Below, piece after piece: positions 1 to 8,891 of a stretch of 64,000 nucleotides of DNA. Under the pieces are notes generated by a model that saw only the letters and a program-made list of their open reading frames with translations, searched no databases and had not been told where the DNA came from. Position 1 is the stretch's first letter. The number at the start of each line of letters is the position of its first letter. The stretch comes from Mycobacterium gordonae (GTDB lineage: Bacteria; Actinomycetota; Actinomycetes; Mycobacteriales; Mycobacteriaceae), in the NCBI RefSeq assembly GCF_017086405.1, contig NZ_CP070974.1:124001-188000 (forward strand). Reading direction: 5' to 3'. Position numbers and translations under genes: made by a program.

Positions 1-1779
1 CGCGCGATCGTTCCGCTGATCGATGCGCTTCGCGCCGCGGGTATCGGTGGCATCGTGGCACCGGCGTGTCCGCGGTGTCATCGCGTCGTCAAGGTCGACA
101 AACCCCTCGATGGGCAGCGGGTCTGCCGCACCTGCATCGCCCACAGCCGCATCCAGGAATGCGCACGCTGTGGGGCGCACCGCGAACCAGCCACTCGCGA
201 CCGCAACGGTCGGCCGTTGTGTTCGAACTGCTTGATCACCGACCCCGACAACCTCGAAATCTGCCTCAACTGCGGTCGACGACGCCCGGTCAGCCTCCGA
301 ACGCCGGACGGGCCGATCTGCGGATGCTGCCCGCCCCTGCCGATCACGACTTGCTCGATCTGCGGTGAAGAAAGACCTTGCGGCACATCCCGAATCACCG
401 GGCGGCCGTGGTGCCCAGACTGCCAGCACCACACAGCACGATGCTGTTCTTGCCGACAGACCGCACCCATCATCTCGGGCACCCGCACCCAGCCACGCTG
501 CCAGGACTGCACCACCGGCGAAGTCTGGCACGACTGCCCAACCTGCAACGACCCCTCCTACCCCCATCCCGGCCAATGCGGCCGTTGCCTGATCAACAGC
601 TCACTCAACGAGATCCTCGGCCCGCCGTCGGCATCGCTTCATCCCGGTCTGCAAGCGCTACGGCACAACATCGCCACCGCCGAACACCCCATCACCGCCA
701 TACGATGGCTAAAGAAGAAACCCGTCGCTGTGGTCCTGGCCGACCTCGCCGCCGGTCGCCGCGATGTGACACACGACGCGCTCGACGAACTGCCCCAAAG
801 CCAGCCGCTGGCGCACCTGCGCGAGGTCCTCATCGGCGTCGGCGCCCTGCCCGCCCGCGATGAACAAATGATCCGGATCGAACGATTCGTCAGCCAGACA
901 CTAGCTGCCCATGCCGACCCCGAACTGCGGAAAGTGTTGCACCACTACACAACTTGGCACCTTGTTCGTCGACTGCGGCAACGCAACAACGGCCGCCCGA
1001 CCACCATCCAGCAGTTCGCGTGCATCCGTCAGCGCACCTACGGAGCTGTCGCTTTCCTGGACTGGCTCACCGTCAACGGGCTCACCCTCAGCAGTTGCGG
1101 GCAAGCCGACCTCGATCGCTGGCTGACCGACCACACCACGACATATCGCGATCCAGCCGGGCACTTCATCCGTTGGGCCCACAACAGCAAGCTGACCAGC
1201 GTCCGAGCCCGGACGCACCGATGGACAGGCCCCACCCAATCCCTCGATGAACAGCACCGCTGGAACACCGCGCGACGCCTCCTGCACGACACCAACCTCA
1301 AACCCGAAGACCGCCTCGCTGGCCTACTCGTCCTTCTCTACGCCCAGAACCCGGCCAGCATCTGCCGAATGGTCGTCACCAACATCGACACCACCAGCGA
1401 CCCGGTCAGCCTGCACCTAGGCCGCGCACCCATCCATCTCCCCGAGCCCGTCGCCGAGATCGCCCGATCCGTCGTCGCCAACCGCAAGGGCCACGCCACA
1501 ATCGGCGCTCTATCGCCTTCGCCCTGGCTTCTTCCCGGCGGCCAACCCGGACGACCGATCAGCACCGGCCAGCTGACCCATCGACTCAACCGACTCGGAA
1601 TCCGCCCCGGCCCCGCTCGCAGCACCGCCCTGTTCCAACTCGCCACCGAGATCCCCGCCGCGATCTTGGCACGCACCCTGGGCATCCACACCGACGTCGC
1701 CGTGGCCTGGCAACGCCTGTCCGCAGGAGACTGGACCACCTACGCCGCCGAGGTCAGCCAGCGCCCGACCAGAGCGTAG
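1..1779 (+). CDS. Zinc-ribbon-rich recombinase-like protein (5' end outside window)
   Basis: The frame is open from base 1, so the gene starts upstream; a GTG at 55 is only an internal candidate. The N-terminal ~190 residues carry about nine CxxC pairs, spaced like a chain of zinc ribbons. The C-terminal part has the length and pattern of a tyrosine-recombinase core-binding plus catalytic domain, but the catalytic residues are not visible: the box I region reads LLYAQNPASICRM with no Arg in the usual place, and where HxxR is expected there is ARSTALF. It has the same architecture as the product at 41381-43603. It lies 112 bp upstream of a complete recombinase, so I infer an accessory DNA-binding partner in a Tn554-like multi-recombinase module. 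Alternatively it has a different active site. Confidence 0.8.
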   Translation, partial: RAIVPLIDALRAAGIGGIVAPACPRCHRVVKVDKPLDGQRVCRTCIAHSRIQECARCGAHREPATRDRNGRPLCSNCLITDPDNLEICLNCGRRRPVSLRTPDGPICGCCPPLPITTCSICGEERPCGTSRITGRPWCPDCQHHTARCCSCRQTAPIISGTRTQPRCQDCTTGEVWHDCPTCNDPSYPHPGQCGRCLINSSLNEILGPPSASLHPGLQALRHNIATAEHPITAIRWLKKKPVAVVLADLAAGRRDVTHDALDELPQSQPLAHLREVLIGVGALPARDEQMIRIERFVSQTLAAHADPELRKVLHHYTTWHLVRRLRQRNNGRPTTIQQFACIRQRTYGAVAFLDWLTVNGLTLSSCGQADLDRWLTDHTTTYRDPAGHFIRWAHNSKLTSVRARTHRWTGPTQSLDEQHRWNTARRLLHDTNLKPEDRLAGLLVLLYAQNPASICRMVVTNIDTTSDPVSLHLGRAPIHLPEPVAEIARSVVANRKGHATIGALSPSPWLLPGGQPGRPISTGQLTHRLNRLGIRPGPARSTALFQLATEIPAAILARTLGIHTDVAVAWQRLSAGDWTTYAAEVSQRPTRA

Positions 1780-1891
1780 GGGCATTCGGACAGTTCCAAT
1801 ACCCGACGTCACCATTTTGGGTCCGCGACGACGAAGCCCTGCGAGCAGCCGCAAACTGGGCGTCCTACGCCAGCAGCTGGCGGATGGCTGA

Positions 1892-4051
1892 ATGATCGAC
1901 GAGCATGGCCACCTGCGGCTGCACAGTGCCGAACACCTCGATCCGATCTGGCGCCTCTGGGACGAGCTGCCGGCACAGTGGCGCGGCCCCGTCGTCGGGC
2001 CAGGCATCCCCAACTGGGCCTCGATCACCGAGAACGATTGGCCGCATCTGGATCTGAGCGGGCTGCCCGACCCGTTCGCGGCGGAACTGGCGTGGATGGC
2101 GCACTGGCAGGCCAGCGACGGCACCCGCGTCTCGGTGTTGGCAATGGCCCAGCTGGCCAACATGATTCGGCGGGCCGTCAGCGCGGGCCGCGATATTCCG
2201 TCATCGATCCGGGCGATGGATTACGACGCCGCCGCGATGTTGCAGAGCTGGTTCTATCTCAGCAGGGGCAAGCGACTGCCCTCACCCCGAGGCCGGGCCC
2301 GGGTGCACGCACTGTTCGGTTTCGCCCGCCACGCCCTGATCGCCGCCAGCCACGACGGCCCGTGGTGGCAGCTGGACTTCTGGCACCCGCGCTGCGATCC
2401 GCGGATCCCACTGACCGATCGTGAACCAGTCGCTAACTACGGCTGCTCGCCCGGAGACGTCCAACTGCCGTGGCTGCGGGCCGCGGTGAAGTGGCACCTG
2501 GGCACGATGCTCGAATCCGGGGCGCTGCGCTGGACCAGCGTCAGCCAGGAACGCATGCGCAGCTTCCGCCGGTTCGATAACTGGCTGACCGGCAGCTTCG
2601 ATGATCCCACCGAGATCCTGGGCGACCCGACGACCGCGGTCGAACAGGCGGCGGCATTCGCACGGTGGACCGCCGTGGCCGCCAACCGCGTCACCCGCCC
2701 ATCCGATACCCGCCACCTCGGAAGAACCGTGCCCATCCGAGGAATCAACGACGACCTGCGAGCGGTGGCCGGCCTCCTGGACTTCATTGCCGCCAACCCC
2801 GCCGAGGCTCGCCGCATTCTCGGCATCGAGCCCTGGCACAGGGGCACTACCGCTCACGCGGCCAGCTGGTTCGGCCGGGTCACCCGGATACCGCATCAAC
2901 GCGGCTTCAACGACGCGAACTACATCGACGACCACGCACTCGCGCAGATCACCGCCGCGCTGCCGCTGATCGGATTGCCTCGCACCGAGCAGATGACCAT
3001 CACCCGCGGCGACGGAACCACCATCACCGCCAACGGACTCGACGACCCGCAAGCAATGCGGATGATCCTGCTGCAGATCCTCACCGGACGACGAGCCAGC
3101 GAAATCCGCACCTGCGACTTCGACTGCCTTTCGGCGGCCCCCACCACCACCACAGCCGCGGGTGAAGACCAAACACTGACCCGGTTCCGCTACGCACAAA
3201 GCAAGATCGACGTCGCACCCGACACCATCCTCGTTGACTACGAGGTCACCGAAGTCATTGCCGAACAACACCGTTGGCTGCACGCCCAGTACCCCGACAG
3301 CACCAGGCGATATCTGTTTGCCCGGCGTCTGGGCAACCGCCGCGGCGACAAACCCTATCCATCGGGCACCTACAACTGGGTGCTGCGCACCCTCAGCGAC
3401 CTTGTTCACATCACCGACGCCAAAGGCCAGGTCGTCCGATTGAGCCACACCCACCGATTCCGCCACACCCGACTCACCCGGCTGGCCGAACTCGGGCTAC
3501 CGATCCACGTCCTACAGCGCTACGCCGGGCACGCCACCCCCACCATGACAATGCACTACATCGCCGCCCGCGACGAACACGCCGAGCAGGCATTCCTGGC
3601 CACCGCCAAGCTGCGATCCGACGGCACCCGCATCCAACTCAGCAGCGACGACCACGACAGTCTGCACCTGTTCCGCCGCGCAGACCGGTTCCTGCCCAAC
3701 GGATGGTGCATGCTGCCACCGCTGCAATCCTGCGACAAAGGCAACGCCTGCCTGACCTGCTCGGTATTCGTCACCGACCACACCCACCGAGACGTCCTGC
3801 AGCGCCAACTCCGCGAAACCACCAACCTGATCGACCGGGCCACAACAGAATTCGAACAACGACACGGCCACCCCATGCCCGACGACAACGTCTGGCTCAT
3901 CCGCCGCCGCGCCGAACACTCCGCGCTCACCAAGCTCCTGGCCGCTCTGGACGACAAGCCCGGCGGCGCGACAGCGCAGTGTCATCGAACCAGCACCGGA
4001 CCCATCCCGCTGACGCTCGACCTGACCGCCCACCGCAGGAGAAGCCCATGA
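1892..4051 (+). CDS. Tyrosine recombinase, Tn554 TnpB-like (719 aa)
   Basis: Site-specific DNA strand exchange. The catalytic set is visible near residues 395-560: Arg in LTGRRASEI, HRFRHT (HxxR), then GHATPTMTMHY with the second His and the nucleophile Tyr. A Cys cluster CDKGNACLTC follows near residue 615, as in TnpB-type recombinases, and the end is a helical tail. The length is far above XerC/D (~300 aa) and fits the large TnpB class. The ATG at 1892 is the first in frame. The stop overlaps the next start (ATGA at 4048), so it is translationally coupled to the TnpC-like gene. Family known, target site unknown. Confidence 0.88.
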   Translation: MIDEHGHLRLHSAEHLDPIWRLWDELPAQWRGPVVGPGIPNWASITENDWPHLDLSGLPDPFAAELAWMAHWQASDGTRVSVLAMAQLANMIRRAVSAGRDIPSSIRAMDYDAAAMLQSWFYLSRGKRLPSPRGRARVHALFGFARHALIAASHDGPWWQLDFWHPRCDPRIPLTDREPVANYGCSPGDVQLPWLRAAVKWHLGTMLESGALRWTSVSQERMRSFRRFDNWLTGSFDDPTEILGDPTTAVEQAAAFARWTAVAANRVTRPSDTRHLGRTVPIRGINDDLRAVAGLLDFIAANPAEARRILGIEPWHRGTTAHAASWFGRVTRIPHQRGFNDANYIDDHALAQITAALPLIGLPRTEQMTITRGDGTTITANGLDDPQAMRMILLQILTGRRASEIRTCDFDCLSAAPTTTTAAGEDQTLTRFRYAQSKIDVAPDTILVDYEVTEVIAEQHRWLHAQYPDSTRRYLFARRLGNRRGDKPYPSGTYNWVLRTLSDLVHITDAKGQVVRLSHTHRFRHTRLTRLAELGLPIHVLQRYAGHATPTMTMHYIAARDEHAEQAFLATAKLRSDGTRIQLSSDDHDSLHLFRRADRFLPNGWCMLPPLQSCDKGNACLTCSVFVTDHTHRDVLQRQLRETTNLIDRATTEFEQRHGHPMPDDNVWLIRRRAEHSALTKLLAALDDKPGGATAQCHRTSTGPIPLTLDLTAHRRRSP

Positions 4052-4491
4052 CCGACTCCCGGCAACGCCGCATCACCGCCCTGACCGAAGCAGCGAAAGT
4101 CAAGTCGCAGAACAAAACACGAGACGCCGAACAGGCCATCCGCCGACTCATCAAACGCGGCGACCCGATCACGTTCCAAGCCGTGCAACGCGAAGCAGGC
4201 GTCTCCCACGCCTTCCTCTACAACCACCCCGAACTGCGCACACGCATCGAGCACCTGCGCGGCACCCACCGCCAAGCATCTGCCGACCAGCCCGTCAACA
4301 CCGACAGCACCCTCGTCATCACCCTGACCCGCCAGATCGCCGAACTCAAGAAACAGCACCGCCAGCAACTGCGAGCCCTCCGCGACGCCCTCGAACGAGC
4401 ACACGGCGAGAACCTCGACCTACGACGCGAACTGGCCCGCCGCGGAATCCACCCCTCACTAAACGTCGCATCGATCGCAACAACGTCCTGA
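4048..4491 (+). CDS. TnpC-like / DUF6262 accessory protein (147 aa)
   Basis: A small basic protein, third gene of the recombinase module, starting in an ATGA overlap with the recombinase stop. The N-terminal half has the DUF6262 pattern: conserved Arg/Lys-rich helix, then ITFQAVQREAGVSHAFLYNH, an HTH-like segment. The C-terminal half (about residues 85-130) is a charged coiled coil (AELKKQHRQQLRALRDALER). In Tn554-type transposons TnpC affects frequency and orientation of insertion; that role here is inferred from position and shape. The module's sequence ends within about 45 bp of the stop, where truncated istB begins. Confidence 0.85.
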   Translation: MTDSRQRRITALTEAAKVKSQNKTRDAEQAIRRLIKRGDPITFQAVQREAGVSHAFLYNHPELRTRIEHLRGTHRQASADQPVNTDSTLVITLTRQIAELKKQHRQQLRALRDALERAHGENLDLRRELARRGIHPSLNVASIATTS

Positions 4492-4872
4492 ACAGGCAGA
4501 ACGCAGACATCTGGCTCTCGAACCTTTGATAACACCCGGGCCGAGCAGCACCACGTTGCGGGACCTGGCCAGGAACGCACCCGTGCCTAGGTGGGCGACC
4601 ATGTCCCGGTTCAAGGCCGGTTGGTGATCGAAGTTGAAGTCTTCCAACGACTTGCGCGTCGGAAACCCCGCCGAGCGGATGCGGGTCGCCGCACCGGAGG
4701 CTTCCCGGGCCGCGACCTCCCGGGAAAGCACCGCCGCCAGATACTCCTCATGAGTCCAGTTGGCGTCACGGGCTTGCTCGGCGAGCCGGGCGGCGGCGTC
4801 GCGGATGCGCGGCGCCTTAAGGGCCTGGGCGTAATGCAGGACGGATTTGATCGGATCCTCGGCCATGATCAC
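4459..4872 (-). pseudogene. istB: Truncated istB (IS21 helper ATPase)
   Basis: IstB is the AAA+ helper of IS21 transposition, about 250 aa when complete. Here only ~110 codons match: residues 5-105 have the normal N-terminal helical domain, then NVVLLGPG appears where the Walker A GPxGTGKT should continue. From there the reading frame runs through unrelated sequence (VIKGSRARC...) to a stop at 4459. Walker A, Walker B and sensor motifs are all missing, so it cannot act as an ATPase. The GTG start overlaps the istA stop, the usual IS21 coupling. Confidence 0.88.
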
Positions 4873-6180
4873 GCCACCTCCCCGTCGGAAGTGACTGTTG
4901 CCGTGGTGAAGTCGACACCGAACGCGCGGTCGTAGTCGGCCAGATCACGGACCAGGTAATCACCGACCACCGGTGGTGGGCCGGTTTGGAACTGTCGACG
5001 CAATGCTGCGGCAGTCGCGACGTGGGTGGGATCGGTCAGCGTTTGTCGTACCGCCCAGCAGCGGTCATGAGCCGCCAGCTGGCGCCCCGCTCGGGTCACC
5101 ACCACCTGATTCAAGGTGGTCCTCACCTCGACGAGCTGTCCGATCGCATGCGGGTCCACGGAGTAGTCGTTGCCGGCCACCCGCACGTAGTAGTCGCGCC
5201 CCAGCCGCACCGAGGTCACCGCCTCGGTGACCGGCGCCACGGGCGGCAACGCCAGCATCTGGGCTCGATCGCCGTCGAGGAAGTCGACCGGACGACCATC
5301 GAGGACCCGCACCCGACGGGCGTTGGCGGTCGGAAGCCATTGGCCCAGTTGAGTGTTGAAGTCCGCTGGCGAAGTGAAGCTGCGCCCCGGCAGGAACGAG
5401 GTCTCCAAATAGCGGTTGGCTCGCTCCACGATCCCCTTGGATTCGGGGTCATAGGGTTTGAGTTGCACCAGCCGCGACCCGAGCGTGCCCATCAACGCGG
5501 TGACCGGATCGGTCAACCGACCGCGGCGTCCGATCCCGGCCTCGTTGTCCCACCACAACTCATGGGGTGCCGCGGTGAAGCTGCCCGAGAGTAGCTGCCA
5601 CATCCCGGCCACCAGGTCCATCGTCTGACGCGAGGGCAGCATCATTGCGGCGATGAACCGGGAGAACGCCGCGACCATCACCAGCACCGGCAGCATCGCC
5701 TCCTGGCCGAACCCGACCGCGATCCTGGGTGCCGGGAACCACAGGTCGCACTGAACCGCTCGCCCCGGAGGATGGTCGAGGCGGTCAACCGGATCGGCGA
5801 GCAGGTGCTCCGGGCGGATCGCTCGGACCCGCTCGCGGAACCAGGAGATCGAACCCGTCCACCCGACCCGCTCGGCGAGCACCGTCGCCGGCATCTGCGG
5901 ATAGGCCGACAGCAACGCCCGGATCCGCGGCTCCACCTCGCTGATCGCCGACGGCGCCGAAGCTCGCTCGTACTTCGGTGGACCATCGCCGGCCAGCGCC
6001 CCGGCCACCGTGTCACGCGCGATGCCGAGCTGGCGTGCAATGGCCCGCTGCGACAAACCCTCGCTGCGATGAAGATGCCGGATCAACGCCCAGTCTTCCA
6101 AGGAGATCACCCATCCAATCTGATTGGGTGGCCTACTTTTCAACCGTTGCGAGTGGCCGGACTTTCAACCGTCGCCAACA
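4537..6180 (-). mobile_element. IS21-family element, truncated within istB
   Basis: It contains istA and the first ~110 codons of istB on the minus strand. The istA-side end has two copies of a repeat (ggcctacttttcaacc at about 6131 and ggccggactttcaacc at about 6155), as in multi-repeat IS21 ends. The other end is missing: istB similarity stops at about 4537, right at the Walker A motif and beside the recombinase module. The right boundary near 6180 is approximate because decayed integrase sequence follows directly. Confidence 0.8.
4869..6110 (-). CDS. istA: IstA transposase, IS21 family (413 aa)
   Basis: DDE transposase of IS21. An N-terminal HTH is visible (LSQRAIARQLGIARDTV). The catalytic core carries Asp in QCDLWFP, Asp in LWWDNEAG and Glu in SKGIVERANRYLE, and the C-terminal domain is the usual IstA beta-rich region. 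I chose the GTG at 6110 (start of ISLEDWALI) because family members begin there; an ATG at 6143 is possible. The gene looks intact, but its partner istB is truncated, so autonomous movement is unlikely. Confidence 0.85.
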   Translation of the reverse strand: MISLEDWALIRHLHRSEGLSQRAIARQLGIARDTVAGALAGDGPPKYERASAPSAISEVEPRIRALLSAYPQMPATVLAERVGWTGSISWFRERVRAIRPEHLLADPVDRLDHPPGRAVQCDLWFPAPRIAVGFGQEAMLPVLVMVAAFSRFIAAMMLPSRQTMDLVAGMWQLLSGSFTAAPHELWWDNEAGIGRRGRLTDPVTALMGTLGSRLVQLKPYDPESKGIVERANRYLETSFLPGRSFTSPADFNTQLGQWLPTANARRVRVLDGRPVDFLDGDRAQMLALPPVAPVTEAVTSVRLGRDYYVRVAGNDYSVDPHAIGQLVEVRTTLNQVVVTRAGRQLAAHDRCWAVRQTLTDPTHVATAAALRRQFQTGPPPVVGDYLVRDLADYDRAFGVDFTTATVTSDGEVA

Positions 6181-6275
6181 ACACTCAAAGCCGCAGCACT
6201 AAACCCGCTGTGCGGGCTCATCGAGGGAATCGCAGAACGGCGCCCCGGAGACTCCTCATAGGCTCAGCCGGGCAG
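6181..6275 (+). pseudogene. 3' tip of an integrase, decayed
   Basis: It aligns base by base, with indels, to the last ~80 bp of the integrase remnant at 20590-20673 (AARKPLYGLI region). The frame is broken. It sits directly against the IS21 end and just upstream of another integrase N-terminal fragment, so it marks the end of an older integrated element. Confidence 0.55.
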
Positions 6276-6289
6276 ACGTCAGATCCCCG

Positions 6290-6560
6290 CAACCGGCAAC
6301 CCGAAAGAGGCGCAACAACCGATAACACCGACAGCCCTCCCACGTCCTTCGGGGACTACAGTCAGGCGTGGCTCGAACAGCGCCCGATCAGTAGCCGCAC
6401 CCGCGCCCATTACCGGGGGCTGCTGAACAAACACTCTGCCGGCCTTCGCCACGACGACTCTGCGCGACATCAGTCCCGACGCCGTGGCGAACTGGTATGC
6501 CGTCACCGCCACCAGGACGACGACCACCCGAGTCCGTGCCTACGCGCTGCCTAGGCCGCG
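6290..6560 (+). pseudogene. Integrase N-terminal remnant
   Basis: Three-frame reading recovers FGDYSQAWLEQRPIS, RTRAHYRGLL and DISPDAVANWYAVTAT, the arm/core-binding N-terminal part of a phage-type tyrosine integrase. The same segment occurs at 14133-14400. At least two frameshifts break it (one after LLNKH near 6430), and it ends near 6560 before any catalytic residue. Confidence 0.75.
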
Positions 6561-6698
6561 AGCTCCCCAATAATGTCGGCTCGCTGATCCAAATGGCCCT
6601 CTCCCACGCTGGGGATCGCTAGATCGATAAATTCCTGCCGGCACCCGGTGAAGCCCTATCCGCTTGCGAGGACATCCGTGCTTGTCTAGGCGACGTTG

Positions 6699-7412
6699 TC
6701 AGCGGGCGACTTCGATGACCTCGCCTTTGATGGCCCAGCCCGAACCTACTGGATCTGCGGCAAGTAATTCGCCAGCCACGCACCAGTGGTCTGCGGGGTC
6801 CCATTTGACCCCTCCCCGATACTTGGACACGAGCCGCGGCACGACGCCGAGCACCGCGCGGCGTTGATCGAGCAGGTGGTGCTCGATCTCCTCGGGATCT
6901 GCCGGAAGGATTGCTGCGATCCGTGCTGCGACCTCAGTCAGGTTTGCCGTGTCGGCATGGGCTTGGAACGCGGAAATTACTCCGTCGAAAATGCCTTTCA
7001 CTAGGTTGCCCAGCACGGGCTGACGCCCGCTCGGTGGTCGGACATGGATTGTGACGGCGAAAGGTGTCTTGGGGGAGCACGCCACCTCGGCTACCGAGAC
7101 CTGGCCGCGCGCTAGCGCCAGCCACACCTGTGAAAGCTTCTTCTCGCCCGCGAACTTGCCCAGGTCGGTCCAGTCGAACGAGGCGAGCGTCCGTGCTCGC
7201 CGCCAGTGGTCGAACGGGTCTGTGCACGGCGAGAGCGCATACCGGTAACAGAACGGATATTTGGAACCACCAGGTGCTGGCGGTACACCCTCGCCGTGCT
7301 CGAAACGGATGCCGTTGCAACCGGCGACTCTGAACGGGTCGATGTAGTAGAGCGCCAGGTTTTCGATGTCGGCGTTGGGAAGCTTTGGGCCGAAGAAGGT
7401 CGCATGCAGCAC
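6699..7412 (-). CDS. Hypothetical protein (237 aa)
   Basis: I do not recognise a family. The reading is intact, soluble and mixed alpha/beta, with no signal peptide or membrane segment. Notable stretches are the aromatic-rich N-terminus (NIENLALYYIDPFR-like) and a tryptophan-containing C-terminus (VKWDPADHWCVAGELL). It starts 42 bp after the stop of the 7455-8048 gene on the same strand, so the two are probably co-transcribed. Confidence 0.65.
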   Translation of the reverse strand: MLHATFFGPKLPNADIENLALYYIDPFRVAGCNGIRFEHGEGVPPAPGGSKYPFCYRYALSPCTDPFDHWRRARTLASFDWTDLGKFAGEKKLSQVWLALARGQVSVAEVACSPKTPFAVTIHVRPPSGRQPVLGNLVKGIFDGVISAFQAHADTANLTEVAARIAAILPADPEEIEHHLLDQRRAVLGVVPRLVSKYRGGVKWDPADHWCVAGELLAADPVGSGWAIKGEVIEVAR

Positions 7413-7454
7413 CTGTTCAGCCGACGGTACAAGCTGGCCGCAACGTCTCCGGAT

Positions 7455-8048
7455 TTAGTTACGCAGTTGCTCTTGCCAGGCGGGTCGGTGCTCGAAGCGA
7501 ATGTAGTCGTCCGCCCATGCCTCGACCGTAGGCTTGCCCGTCTCCGGTCCGCGGATTGAGGGGGGTCGTTCGAGCATCGGCACTGCGACGAGCGAGACCA
7601 TCTTTGGGCTCTCGCCAGCACTGCGAGTGGCCGGCGGGCCAATGGCGGCGGGACGATCATCATCCGTTGTGTAGGCCGGGGAGTCGGCCGCGTGTTTGCT
7701 GTGCTGCTTTGAAATCGGTTCTACGCCGGCGCTTATCGGGCGGCAAGTCCCGCACGGGGAGATCGGCCGGCCCGCCATCTCGATCGCCCACTGCTTGAGG
7801 TCGGCCACATGCTCCGCGCACACTTTCACATACGGCCCCGTCCACGTGCTCCCGCCGGGGCTTTGACCAGAAATCGTCTGGCAGCCCGCATGATGCATGC
7901 GCGCCTGGGTCGCGTTGTGGCTGCGTGCGATGTTGATGACGTAACCCTCGGGGTGGGCCGCGAGCCAGGCCAGATAGCCGGCGTCGTCATCCCGGAACTC
8001 GGTCAATTTTTTCACGGCATACCATTGTGCCTTCGACGACCGACACAA
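7455..8048 (-). CDS. Hypothetical mycobacterial protein with conserved N-terminal domain (197 aa)
   Basis: The N-terminal ~105 residues form a compact domain with Cys/His positions (ARMHHAGCQTISGQ, VKVCAEH, SPCGTCRP) that could bind a metal. I recall this domain as recurrent in mycobacterial hypothetical proteins, with no assigned function. The C-terminal ~90 residues are Pro/Ser-rich and end in a Trp-rich tail. A decayed copy of the same N-terminal domain lies directly upstream (8049-8390), so a tandem duplication once existed here. Confidence 0.68.
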   Translation of the reverse strand: MCRSSKAQWYAVKKLTEFRDDDAGYLAWLAAHPEGYVINIARSHNATQARMHHAGCQTISGQSPGGSTWTGPYVKVCAEHVADLKQWAIEMAGRPISPCGTCRPISAGVEPISKQHSKHAADSPAYTTDDDRPAAIGPPATRSAGESPKMVSLVAVPMLERPPSIRGPETGKPTVEAWADDYIRFEHRPAWQEQLRN

Positions 8049-8390
8049 TCATGGTCGCCTCGGAATCCCCCAGCGCCGCAGCTCCGCACGGCGGAATCGG
8101 CTCACGCACTCGATCGGTCGCCCATTGTTCGACTCGGTCAACTGGATGGCGCAAACTTTCAAATATCGTCCGGTCCACGGTCCGTGGTGTGTGTTTGACC
8201 GCTGATCGTCCGGCAACCTGTACAGTGCACGCGCGCTGTTGTAGCGCTGTGGTCGCGTCGGATGTTGATCACGTAACCATCTGGGAAGGCGGCGACCCAT
8301 CCCAGATAATGGGTGTCGTCGTCACGGAACTCATGCAGGCCGGTCCGCAGCCGAACTTGGTCTGGGTCGTCGTTCTTGTTCCATGACGCC
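8049..8390 (-). pseudogene. Decayed paralogue of the 7455-8048 gene
   Basis: Reading the minus strand across frames gives FRDDDTHYLGWVAAFPDGYV, NIRRDHSATTARVH, GCRTISGQ and KVCAIQL. These match the intact neighbour's FRDDDAGYLAWLAAHPEGYV, NIARSHNATQARMH, GCQTISGQ and KVCAEH. At least two frameshifts are needed, one around 8190-8210. No intact start or stop could be assigned. Confidence 0.7.
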
Positions 8391-8576
8391 AGCCGAGGCT
8401 CGACCCTCAGCTGCAGGGGGTTTTCAGGTCGGGCCTACCAACGCACTGCCCCAAGCTAACGCGTCACACCGACAAGTCCGCTTGTAACCTGTCGGCGCAG
8501 CGTGCTTATAAGTCGACGAGCGCGGGCTCGGACTGTTCGTCAACAACGCCCTGGCAACTCACTTTCCGCAGCAGAC

Positions 8577-8891
8577 TCAAGCGCTTTTGGCCGCAGTCGA
8601 TTCAAGCGAGTGCAAAGCGATTGATTCATCAGATGAATCAGCCTGAGCACTCTGGCACCAAATGACGGTGTCCGCATGCTCACTATTCAATTGCACTACT
8701 CCCCCGCCGGGGGACCGGGTCTGCGGAGTGCGCGAAAGCACCAAAACTCGTGCTGCAGCGACCAGTATCGCTGCAATCGTTGCGATGACCATCGCGGGAC
8801 GTGTGCGCATTCGTGGCGCACTAGGCGATGACAAAGCAAGCTGTCTCAGCCGCAACCCGTTCACGCCGGATTGAAAGTATCGATCAACCAT
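8577..8891 (-). CDS. Possible small membrane protein (104 aa)
   Basis: It has one hydrophobic segment (PAMVIATIAAILVAAARVLVL, shown here only as the membrane span) and a short outside tail. It overlaps the start of the following Mce-associated-like gene by 31 bp on the same strand; an internal ATG at residue 28, just before the membrane span, is an alternative start. No family recognised. It could be a degraded third Mce-associated-like gene. Confidence 0.35.
   Translation of the reverse strand: MVDRYFQSGVNGLRLRQLALSSPSAPRMRTRPAMVIATIAAILVAAARVLVLSRTPQTRSPGGGVVQLNSEHADTVIWCQSAQADSSDESIALHSLESTAAKSA

Noticed and set aside
1782..1895. A frame reading FWVRDDEALRAAANWASYAS between the first two recombinase genes
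   Set aside because: It looks protein-like but has no start and is too short; it may be a displaced tail of either neighbour. Not enough to call a gene.
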